Shown piece after piece: positions 24,322 to 31,519 of a DNA stretch of 64,000 nucleotides; position 1 is the first letter of the stretch; each line of letters begins with the position of its first letter. The notes beneath the pieces were generated by a model. It did not search any database, had not been told where the DNA came from, and saw only the letters and a program-made list of their open reading frames with translations. Source of the stretch: Streptomyces changanensis (GTDB lineage Bacteria > Actinomycetota > Actinomycetes > Streptomycetales > Streptomycetaceae). The DNA is taken from assembly GCF_024600715.1 (NCBI RefSeq), contig NZ_CP102332.1, positions 1,674,001 through 1,738,000 of the forward strand, in the 5' to 3' direction. The translations under genes and the position numbers were made by a program.

Positions 24322-25155
24322 TCAGCAGGCTCGGCGCCAGACCCCCAGGTCGTACTTCTTCAGCATCGAGCTCATCCCGGTCCGCTCGGCCAGCGGGCAG
24401 AAGGCGCGGGTGGGCAGCTCGTACTCGACGTGGAAGACCGCCTTTCCCGCGTCGAGGAAGGGCGCGAGGGCGTCGCACTCGTCGTACTGGGCGCACTGCT
24501 CGTTGACGGCGAAGTCGAAGTCCCGTACCAGCTGCGGGATCTGGTCCAGGTCGTTCTTCAACCCGACGGACAGGCCGCGCTGGTGGGCGAGGCGGGCGAT
24601 GAGGCGGTTGTAGCGGAGCTGGTCGGCGGCGGTCAGCGGGAAACCGGTGTCGTTGTCGTAGCCGTCCATGTTGTCCGGTTCGACGGCGTCGAAGCCCTTG
24701 TCGCGGCACATGTCGATCCGCGCCGCCATCAGCGGTTCCAGCACGTCGGTGCGGCGGATGTCGAGCCAGCGCTCGCCCTCCCAGCCGTTGCCCTTGCCGA
24801 GCACGGCCTTCGGGAACTTCGCCGCGTCGGGGCGGAAGTCCTCCCAGGCACCGGTGGACAGGTAGCAGATGACCTTGCGGCCGCGCGCGTGGAGGTCGGC
24901 GACGGCGGACGCGGGGTGGTCGAAGCCGTCGATGTCGTACACCGGCACGTCCACCCGCGGGTCGAGCCGGCCGCTGAGCTGCCACTGCCACGCCGCGCCC
25001 TGCCGGGGGCGCCACACGCCGCCCGTCGCACCCGGGGTGGGGGCGGCGCTGGAGCGGGGCGGCGGTTCGGGGTCGTCGTCGGGGGCGTCGGTGCACCCGG
25101 CGAGGAGGAGGGCCAGGGCGGCCGCGGCGACCAGGAGGAGGGGCGGGCGTCTCAT
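24322..25155 (-). CDS. GH114-type endo-alpha-1,4-galactosaminidase-like lipoprotein
   Basis: 277 aa. The signal peptide ends in LLLAGC (lipobox Cys21), so the protein should be anchored outside the membrane. The TIM-barrel family shows VPVYDIDGFD (71-79), KVICYLSTGAWEDFR, the catalytic-type cluster GFDAVEPDNMDGY (154-166) and FAVNEQCAQYDEC (215-226). GH114 enzymes such as fungal Ega3 cleave alpha-1,4-linked galactosamine. The ATG overlaps the stop of the upstream spherulin-like gene by 4 bp. As last gene of the deacetylase-PelF operon it may trim or release a hexosamine polymer. Activity is inferred. Confidence 0.8.
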   Translation of the reverse strand: MRRPPLLLVAAAALALLLAGCTDAPDDDPEPPPRSSAAPTPGATGGVWRPRQGAAWQWQLSGRLDPRVDVPVYDIDGFDHPASAVADLHARGRKVICYLSTGAWEDFRPDAAKFPKAVLGKGNGWEGERWLDIRRTDVLEPLMAARIDMCRDKGFDAVEPDNMDGYDNDTGFPLTAADQLRYNRLIARLAHQRGLSVGLKNDLDQIPQLVRDFDFAVNEQCAQYDECDALAPFLDAGKAVFHVEYELPTRAFCPLAERTGMSSMLKKYDLGVWRRAC

Positions 25156-25769
25156 CGGCGGTGCTCCAGTACGTGCGGGAGGGTTCCCCAGGGATGTGCC
25201 CCGTCACCGGGCACGGCGCACCGGACGGGCGCGGTGAGCCGGGCGTCCGGTGGCGCCGCGTACACGAGGTGGCAGTGGTGGTCGGCGACGGGCCGGTCGC
25301 GTTCGCCGGCCCGGTAGGTCTCCCACGGGCCTTCGAACGTGACCAGGAGGTCGGCGAGGGCGGCGTACGCCGGGTCGGGCGGGGTGCCGTGGTTGAGGAC
25401 CAGCGTCGTGGCCCCGGCGGCGCGGGCCGCGACGGCGAGGCGCCGGTAGTGCGGGAGCGGCGCGGGGTCGGCGGCGACCTGGTCGAGGAAGGCGCCGTCC
25501 GTGCCGTACCAGTCGCGGTGGTGCAGCAGGTCCCGTACGACGTCGGCGTGGGGGCGGCGGCCGTAGTCGGTGTCGGCGTAGCCGAGGACGCGCACGCCGG
25601 CGGCGCGCAGCCGCACGGCCACGTCCGCGAAGGCGGGGTCGGGGGCGGTGCCGGCGCCGCTGGCCGGGTTGAGGACGACGCCGTACAGCAGTGGGGCGGC
25701 GGCGATGAGGGCGTCCCATTCGGCCGGGCGGTCGGCGGGGTGCTCGTAGTACGGCACGAGGAGGTTCAT
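25152..25769 (-). CDS. Spherulin-4 family (GH135-like) hydrolase, no signal peptide seen
   Basis: 205 aa. The family is recognised by LLVPYYEHP at the N-terminus, GVVLNPASGAGT (30-41), RVLGYADTDYG, GTDGAFLDQ (89-97) and LLVTFEGPWETY (141-152). Sph3 of Aspergillus, the founding GH135 member, uses an Asp-Glu pair and a later Glu. Here the pair reads D96-Q97 and the later Glu is E146, so one catalytic position is changed. No signal peptide is visible from the ATG at 25769, which is odd beside exported partners. It is translationally coupled to the GH114-type gene. Upstream is a 231-bp gap with a tandem duplication. Confidence 0.75.
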   Translation of the reverse strand: MNLLVPYYEHPADRPAEWDALIAAAPLLYGVVLNPASGAGTAPDPAFADVAVRLRAAGVRVLGYADTDYGRRPHADVVRDLLHHRDWYGTDGAFLDQVAADPAPLPHYRRLAVAARAAGATTLVLNHGTPPDPAYAALADLLVTFEGPWETYRAGERDRPVADHHCHLVYAAPPDARLTAPVRCAVPGDGAHPWGTLPHVLEHRR

Positions 25770-25846
25770 GCGCGGGCCTCGGGGTGGTTCGGGACGGGCT
25801 GGTGGTCCTGGGGCGGGCGTGGCGGGAGCGGCGGTCGGTCGGGGTC

Positions 25847-25972
25847 GGGGGCGGTCACGACGGGGGCGGTCACGGGGCGGGGGGCGGTCGGTCGGGGGCG
25901 GTCACGGGCCGGGGGCGGTCACGACGGGGGCGGTCACGGGGCGGGGGGCGGTCGGTCGGGGGCGGTCACGGG
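25847..25972. repeat. 64-bp tandem duplication, G-rich
   Basis: A 64-bp unit starting GGGGGCGGTCACGACGGGGG at 25847 is repeated from 25911, with 62 bases identical. Inside each unit the motif GGGGCGGTCACG recurs. It fills most of the gap between the membrane-protein and spherulin genes of the operon. Confidence 0.8.
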
Positions 25973-26000
25973 GGCCGGGGGGCGGAGGCCCCGGTCGGGG

Positions 26001-27581
26001 TCAGTGGCGGTGGGCGGTCGCGCGGCCGAGGAGGATCCCGCAGAGCGCGGCCAGGACAAGAGCCGCGGCGCCCGCCACCGCCGCGCCCACGGCCCGTGGT
26101 TCGCCGGCCCCGGTGACCAGCGCCGCGGTCTGGACGCCGGCCGCCGCCGCGCAGACGACGGCCGCGCTGAGCACCGAGCCGAACGACTGGAGCAGCAGCG
26201 CGGTCCACAGCACGGCGCCGATGAGCAGCAGCGTCACCAGCCGTACGCCCCCGAGCTCCGGCGCGCCCGGTACGAGTGCCGTCCCGGCGGCGGCCAGGAC
26301 CAGCAGCACCGTCAGGTACGCGGCGAGGCAGAGCGCGAGGACGCCGCCCGCGGCCCGGCGGAAGGCGGCCGGACTGGTGGAGGCGCGCAGCCCCGCGAGG
26401 CTCTCGCCGCGGAAGCGGTGCAGCAGCCACTCGGCGGGTCCCATGGACAGGGTCAGGGCGACGGCGGACGGCGCGGCCACCGCGGCGGACGGGCCGTACG
26501 CGAGGACGTCGCCGATCGCGGTGTACAGCACCAGCAGGCCGGTACCGAGACCGAACAGCCCGTACGGGAGGGAGGCGGCGAACCGGGGCGCCGCACGGCT
26601 CCCCACGTTCGCACCGGTACGGCCCGCGGGCCCGCCGGCGCCCGCACCGGTACGACCCCGGCCCCCGGACCGGCCGGTACGGCCCTCGGGTGCGCCGGGC
26701 GCGGTCTCGACGGCCAGGGCGCGGGCGGCCAGGGCGACGGCCGCGAGCAGCGACGCCAGGATCAGCGCGGTCCGCGCGGCCGCCGGGAGTGCCGTGACCG
26801 GCACGGCGAGGGCGCCGCCGGCGAGCGGCAGCAGGGCGCCGAACAAGGACCTCTCCCGGCCCAGGACGAGGAGCACCGTGGCGGCCGCCAGGTACAGGGC
26901 CTGCCCGGCGGCGAACACGACGGCTCCCCACTCGCCCGGCCGGGCCGCCGCCACGGCGACGAGGGCCCCCAGGAGTCCGCCGAGCGGGGCGCCCACGAGG
27001 AGCGTGCGGGCGGCCGCGGGCCGGTCGCCGAGGCCGAGCCAGGCGTACGCGCGGTGCGAGAGCGCCTGGTTCCACACCCATCCGGTGACGGCGCCCGCGA
27101 GCAGCGGCACCGTGCCGGCGGGCAGTCCCAGGGCGCCGGGCGGGCCGGCGAGCAGGGGTGCGCCCAGGACGTAGGCCAGGCCGGGCAGGGCGAAGACGAG
27201 GCCGCGCAGGACGCAGTCCCTCAGGAGGTGCCCGGGGGTCCCCCCGGCGGAGCCGGGGGTGGTGGGCGTCCCGGCCGGTTCGGGGTGGCGGCGCTCCACG
27301 CGGGCGTAGAGCTCCTCGGCGAGGGCGAAGGAGTCCTCGCGGCCGTAGGTGAGCCGTATGTGGTCGTCCGTCATCCCGTCGGACTCCAGGATGGCCGCTA
27401 TCTCGTCCGGGTGGACCGCCCGCGCTATCAGGTCCTCCAGCCGGGTGGTCAGCTCGTCGAGGGGGTCGGCGGCGGCCCAGGCGGGGCGTTGCCGGGGGGC
27501 GCGCGGTATGCGCGGCAGGGTGTCGACGGGCGCGCCGGGGCCGGCGGCGCCGGGCGGGGTGAGCCAGAGGGAACCGCTCAT
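26001..27581 (-). CDS. 12-TM membrane protein, candidate polysaccharide exporter (PelG-like topology)
   Basis: 526 aa. An N-terminal cytosolic part of about 110 residues contains an acidic helical stretch (LDELTTRLEDLIARAVHPDE, then DDHIRLTYGREDSFALAEEL). Twelve hydrophobic helices follow, six before and six after a Gly/Arg/Thr-rich loop (GGRGRTGAGAGGPAGRTG). PelG exporters also have twelve helices, but the PelG N-terminal signature is absent, so the family is not established. The ATG shares its A with the PelF stop (TGATG), and GGAGGGG lies 8 nt before it. Position in the operon makes export of the PelF product the best guess. Confidence 0.6.
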   Translation of the reverse strand: MSGSLWLTPPGAAGPGAPVDTLPRIPRAPRQRPAWAAADPLDELTTRLEDLIARAVHPDEIAAILESDGMTDDHIRLTYGREDSFALAEELYARVERRHPEPAGTPTTPGSAGGTPGHLLRDCVLRGLVFALPGLAYVLGAPLLAGPPGALGLPAGTVPLLAGAVTGWVWNQALSHRAYAWLGLGDRPAAARTLLVGAPLGGLLGALVAVAAARPGEWGAVVFAAGQALYLAAATVLLVLGRERSLFGALLPLAGGALAVPVTALPAAARTALILASLLAAVALAARALAVETAPGAPEGRTGRSGGRGRTGAGAGGPAGRTGANVGSRAAPRFAASLPYGLFGLGTGLLVLYTAIGDVLAYGPSAAVAAPSAVALTLSMGPAEWLLHRFRGESLAGLRASTSPAAFRRAAGGVLALCLAAYLTVLLVLAAAGTALVPGAPELGGVRLVTLLLIGAVLWTALLLQSFGSVLSAAVVCAAAAGVQTAALVTGAGEPRAVGAAVAGAAALVLAALCGILLGRATAHRH

Positions 27582-29107
27582 CAGACCGTCCCCTCCGTGG
27601 CGAGCTCCCGGTACCAGGGGTCGGTGATACGGAGCTGGAGCGTCCAGTCGCCGGACTCGACGGTGGCGGGCTCGGGTTCGGGGAAGCCGGCCAGCTCGCG
27701 GTAGATGCGCCGGAACCGGTCGACGGAGCGGCGCAGGGTGAACCGGTCGAGGACCCGCTGCCGGGCGCGGCGGCCCAGTTCGGCGCGGCGCGCGTCGTCG
27801 CGCAGGAGGGTGAGGACGGCCTCGGCCATGACGGCGGGTTCGCGGGGCGGGACGACGAGGCCGGTGTCCCCCACCGCCTCGCGCACGCCGCCGACGTCGG
27901 TGGAGACGGTGGCGCGGCCGCAGGACATGGCCTCGATGAGGGAGAAGGGGAAGCCCTCGCTGATGGAGGAGAGCATCACGAGGGTGCCGGCGGCGTAGGC
28001 GCCGGCGACGTCCTCGACGCGGCCCTCGTAGCTGATGCCGTCGCCCACGCCGAGTTCGGCGGCGAGCTTCTCCAGGCGGGTGCGGTAGTCCTCGTTGCCG
28101 GCGGGGACGGGGCCGAAGAGGCGCAGGCGCAGGGCGGGGACCTCGGCGCGGGCGATGGCGTAGGCCCGGACGAGGGTCTCCAGGTCCTTGATGGGGTCGA
28201 TCCGGCCGCACCAGCTGAGGGTGGGGGTCCGCGGCTCGGGTCCGGCGAGCGGGAACGCGTGCGGGTCGACTCCGTTGTAGACGGTGCGGATGCGGTCGGC
28301 GGGGGCACCGCCGCGCTCCTCCCAGCGCCGGTTGTACCGGTTGCAGGGGGTGATGAGGTCGGCCTTGCGGTACCCGAGGCAGTTCAGCTCGCGGTAGAAG
28401 CCGAGGACGAGGGCCTTGACGGGCCAGCGCTGGGCCTCGGTGCGGTAGCCGAGGTACCGCTCGCGCAGGTAGATGCCGTGCTCGGTGAGGAGGAACGGTA
28501 CGCCGTCGACGTGCTGGGCGACGAGGGCGGGGAGGGTGGCGAGGCCGCTGGAGACCGCGTGGGCGACGCAGTCGTCGGGTATCCGGGCGCCGAGCGGGCG
28601 CAGGGCGTGCTCCAGCAGGTCGGTGGCGGTCAGGGCGTCGTGGACGGTGGGCCGGGCCGCCGCGGTGTCCAGGTGCGGCATGGTCCAGATCCATATCAGG
28701 GAGCGCAGGGCGGCCTCGGAGCGCAGGGCCGCCGAGAGCCGTCCGCGGCGGGCCAGTTCGGCGAGGCCGAAGAGGCCCTCGGCGAAGTGGCTGCGGGGCG
28801 CCGCCGGGTCGAGGATCGCGAGCAGGAACCGCTCGTAGGTGTCGACGAAGCGCCGCCGCTCCCGGCCCAGGAGGGGCCGGGAGCGGCCGGGGGCCGGCCC
28901 CCACAGGGGGAAGGAGGTGTGCCGGCGGACGTTGGGCGGCAGCTGCCAGGTGACGGGTTCGCGGCCGCTGCCGGTGAGGGCGAGGACCTGGAAGTCGACC
29001 TCGGGCATGCCGCGGACGAGCTGGTCGCACCAGGTGCTCACGCCGCCGTGAACGTGCGGGTAGGTGCCTTCGGTGAGCAGGGTGACGTGACGGCCGCTGC
29101 TGGGCAT
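27581..29107 (-). CDS. pelF: GT4 family glycosyltransferase, PelF-like
   Basis: 508 aa. N-terminal domain (DUF3492-like) begins VTLLTEGTYPHVHGGVSTWCDQL and includes FLLTEHGIYLRERY; the C-terminal GT-B domain has VYNGVDPHAFP, WCGRIDPIKDLETL and the donor-site EX7E region SISEGFPFSLIEAMSCG. This pattern is that of PelF, the soluble synthase that polymerises N-acetylhexosamines from UDP-sugars in Pel systems. The ATG at 29107 has GGGGGAA upstream. It follows the deacetylase by 55 nt and overlaps the membrane protein by one base. No PelD-like receptor gene is present in the window. Confidence 0.85.
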   Translation of the reverse strand: MPSSGRHVTLLTEGTYPHVHGGVSTWCDQLVRGMPEVDFQVLALTGSGREPVTWQLPPNVRRHTSFPLWGPAPGRSRPLLGRERRRFVDTYERFLLAILDPAAPRSHFAEGLFGLAELARRGRLSAALRSEAALRSLIWIWTMPHLDTAAARPTVHDALTATDLLEHALRPLGARIPDDCVAHAVSSGLATLPALVAQHVDGVPFLLTEHGIYLRERYLGYRTEAQRWPVKALVLGFYRELNCLGYRKADLITPCNRYNRRWEERGGAPADRIRTVYNGVDPHAFPLAGPEPRTPTLSWCGRIDPIKDLETLVRAYAIARAEVPALRLRLFGPVPAGNEDYRTRLEKLAAELGVGDGISYEGRVEDVAGAYAAGTLVMLSSISEGFPFSLIEAMSCGRATVSTDVGGVREAVGDTGLVVPPREPAVMAEAVLTLLRDDARRAELGRRARQRVLDRFTLRRSVDRFRRIYRELAGFPEPEPATVESGDWTLQLRITDPWYRELATEGTV

Positions 29108-29162
29108 GGTGTTCCCCCGGTGTGGACGGTCCGGCCGGTGCGGAGGGTCCCGTCCGGTGTGG

Positions 29163-31214
29163 TCAGGTGGTCGTCGGCAGCGTGAGGGTGAGGGCGGTCT
29201 GCAACGTGCCGGGAGTCTCCCAGGCGGAGCGGGCGCCCGCGTAGGGGGCGCCGAAGGCGCTCGAACCGAGCAGGGCGCGCTTGCGCGTGCCCTCGGGCGC
29301 CGTCACGGGGACGGCCACGCCGGTCGGCGCCTGCACGGTCACGGTACCGCCGACGCGGTACGCGATGATCCGGCCCCCGGCGAGCGCCCGGTCCCAGGCG
29401 GCGCGGCGCGCCAGCTCCACGCCGACGTCGCGGTGGCGGGGCGTGACGAGGGGGGTGTTGTCGGCGAAGAGGGCCCGGTAGTCGGCGAGGACCCGGTCGA
29501 GGACGGGGTAGAGGAGGCGCTCCTCGGCGAGGTTGGACTGGTGGGCGTAGTGCGGCCGCGGGTCGCCGGCCAGGACGTGGCGCAGCGCGGTGCGGGCCTC
29601 CTGCGGGACGATGTGCTCCGCGTACCCGGTGGCCGGGTCGAGGGGGGCGTCGAGGCAGGTGGAGGCGGGGTTCGTCTCGCAGACGCCGCTGCCGCCGTCG
29701 GAGCGGCGGGTGTAGATCCAGTTGTACTCGTCGGTCATCTCGGCGGCGGTGCCGACGTTGTAGTACACGTTCATGGGGTGGCGCGGCACGGTGAGGGCGG
29801 TGCCGACGGGACGCTGCGCGGGCTCGCGGGAGTTGTCGGAGGCGATCCACTTCACGCCGGTGTCGGCGAGCGCCCCGGCGAGGTTCGGGTTGTCCCGGGG
29901 CTGCTGGGGCAGGGTGGCGAGGCCGGAGTGCTCGCCGGTGACGAGCTCCGTCCGGTCGACGGGCAGCCCCTTGGCGACGGCCCAGGCGTGGTTGTCGCGG
30001 ATCTGGGCGGCGATCTCGGCCCGGCTCACCCAGCGGGTGGCGCCGGTGGCGTCGGTGGCGCACCGCCAGGGGACGGTGGAGGTGTCCTGCACGCACCCGA
30101 GGAAGGGGTGGGTGTAGGTGTGGTTGACCCAGCGGTGGCGGGCGCGGTCGGCGAGGAGCTGGTCGGTGAGCGGGTCACCGCCGTGGGCGGCCTTCCACTC
30201 CTCGCCGGCGCCGGCGTTGTAGACCATGTCGAGGGTGAGGCCCGCGGTGCGCTGCCACGCGGCGGCGTACCGGGCGTCGTCGGCCGTCATGCGGATGGTC
30301 GAGGCGTCCTCGCCGTCCCCGCCGGGGCAGTCGAAGTCGCCGGGGGTGCAGTTGCGTTCGGTGTTCCAGCGGGAGTCGGGGGCGAAGACGTCGTCGACGT
30401 GGACGGCGAAGTGGTAGCGGCTGAGGCCGAGGTGGACCCCGCCGGTGAGCCATTCGACGATGCCCCGGGCGACCGCGCGGAACTGCCGCTGGTGCTCGTT
30501 GTAGGCGAAGGTGACGACCAGGTCGCGGCGGCCGTCGCGGACGTACTCGCCGATGAGGCTGGCGCGGCCGCCGCCGGCGACGGGCACGTCGAGGAGGCTG
30601 GTGTACCCCTCGCGGGGCCGGCCGGCGTAGCCGTGGCTCTCGGGGACGGCCGGGTCGTTGTCCTCGAAGACGACGGGCCCGTCGAGGTAGCGGAAGGGGC
30701 CCGTGCGCCCGGCCGCGGTCACCGCGGCGGCCGTGCCGTCGAGGGTGCCGGCGTAGCCGCCCTGGTCGGTGTGGTCGAGGCCGACGCCGGGGTGCGCCCA
30801 GGTGTACGCGTCGACCTGCGGGATGGCGTAGGCGCGCCGGTAGTCGGCGAGGGCGGCCCGCTCGGCGGCGCCGAGGCCGGCGGGGGCCTCGTTCGGCAGG
30901 ATCACGCCCTGGAAGCGGGCCCGGGGCCGGCCGGTGGCGGGGTCGCGGGGGTCGGCGAGGAACGCCGCGTCGATGACGGGCCGTCCGGGGTCGTCGAGCG
31001 CGATCCGCCGGTGGGGGACGCCGGAGGCGCGCAGTTCGGATGTGAGGGCCGCGACGCCGCCGCCGCCGTCGTCGACGACGAGGACGGTGAGGTCCACGCG
31101 GGGGGCGACGGTGGTGGCCGCGCCGGCCGGCGCGGCCGGCGGGAGGGTGGTGAGCAGGGCGGCGGCGAGCAGGGCGCCGGCCGTCGCGCGGGCCCGGACT
31201 CGGTGGTGGTGCAT
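29163..31214 (-). CDS. Secreted polysaccharide deacetylase-like protein (Agd3/CE18-like)
   Basis: 683 aa. Signal peptide at residues 1-32 with likely cleavage after APAGA. An N-terminal domain (40-255) starts with VDLTVLVVDDGG; the catalytic NodB-like domain follows with YHFAVHVDDVFA (D274/D275) and RWVNHTYTHPFLGC (H365, H369), the Asp-Asp and HxxxH metal motifs. Further conserved-looking stretches are TGEHSGLATLPQQP and KWIASDNSREP. Length and layout recall the fungal galactosaminogalactan deacetylase Agd3 (family CE18); that match is from memory. The ATG at 31214 is preceded by AGGGGGA. First gene of the five-gene operon. Confidence 0.78.
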   Translation of the reverse strand: MHHHRVRARATAGALLAAALLTTLPPAAPAGAATTVAPRVDLTVLVVDDGGGGVAALTSELRASGVPHRRIALDDPGRPVIDAAFLADPRDPATGRPRARFQGVILPNEAPAGLGAAERAALADYRRAYAIPQVDAYTWAHPGVGLDHTDQGGYAGTLDGTAAAVTAAGRTGPFRYLDGPVVFEDNDPAVPESHGYAGRPREGYTSLLDVPVAGGGRASLIGEYVRDGRRDLVVTFAYNEHQRQFRAVARGIVEWLTGGVHLGLSRYHFAVHVDDVFAPDSRWNTERNCTPGDFDCPGGDGEDASTIRMTADDARYAAAWQRTAGLTLDMVYNAGAGEEWKAAHGGDPLTDQLLADRARHRWVNHTYTHPFLGCVQDTSTVPWRCATDATGATRWVSRAEIAAQIRDNHAWAVAKGLPVDRTELVTGEHSGLATLPQQPRDNPNLAGALADTGVKWIASDNSREPAQRPVGTALTVPRHPMNVYYNVGTAAEMTDEYNWIYTRRSDGGSGVCETNPASTCLDAPLDPATGYAEHIVPQEARTALRHVLAGDPRPHYAHQSNLAEERLLYPVLDRVLADYRALFADNTPLVTPRHRDVGVELARRAAWDRALAGGRIIAYRVGGTVTVQAPTGVAVPVTAPEGTRKRALLGSSAFGAPYAGARSAWETPGTLQTALTLTLPTTT

Positions 31215-31519
31215 GGGATTTCCCCCTGACGGGTGCTCCCGAGCGACGTGCCCGCACCGGGAGGATCTGTGGAGATGATGCAAACGGGTACGTGGTCGCC
31301 TTGCATGAATGCTCGGAGTGTGACGCAGCTCTCATGCGGTGATCCGCAAAAAATGAAAGAGACGCCTCGGAAGAGTGAACTCCCGCCCTCGTGAGCGAAA
31401 ACCACGCGCGCGCGTAGGCTCGTGCGTGACGCTCCAACGGGCCGAACTACCATGCGGCGGGCACGGTCGGCCCACCCCTCGACCGCGAAAGAACTCAACG
31501 GAAGCGAGATTTCACCACC
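31215..31519. other. Divergent promoter region, deacetylase operon / pepA
   Basis: 305 bases, noticeably A/T-rich for this genome (for example GATCCGCAAAAAATGAAAG near 31340). It must contain both promoters. TAGGCT at 31415-31420 is a possible -10 for pepA. The minus-strand promoter is not clear. Confidence 0.5.
31278..31334. promoter_or_regulatory. Candidate operators upstream of the deacetylase operon
   Basis: ATGCAA (31278-31283) and TTGCAT (31301-31306) form a 6-bp inverted repeat across 17 nt. GCATGAATGC at 31303-31312 is a second small palindrome. TGTGA-N6-TCTCA at 31319-31334 resembles a Crp-type site with one mismatch. All lie 64-120 bp upstream of the deacetylase start. Confidence 0.35.

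Noticed and set aside
29106..31229. 707-codon plus-strand frame opposite the deacetylase
   Set aside because: Val/Gly/Asp-rich shadow. The minus strand has a signal peptide and metal-site motifs.
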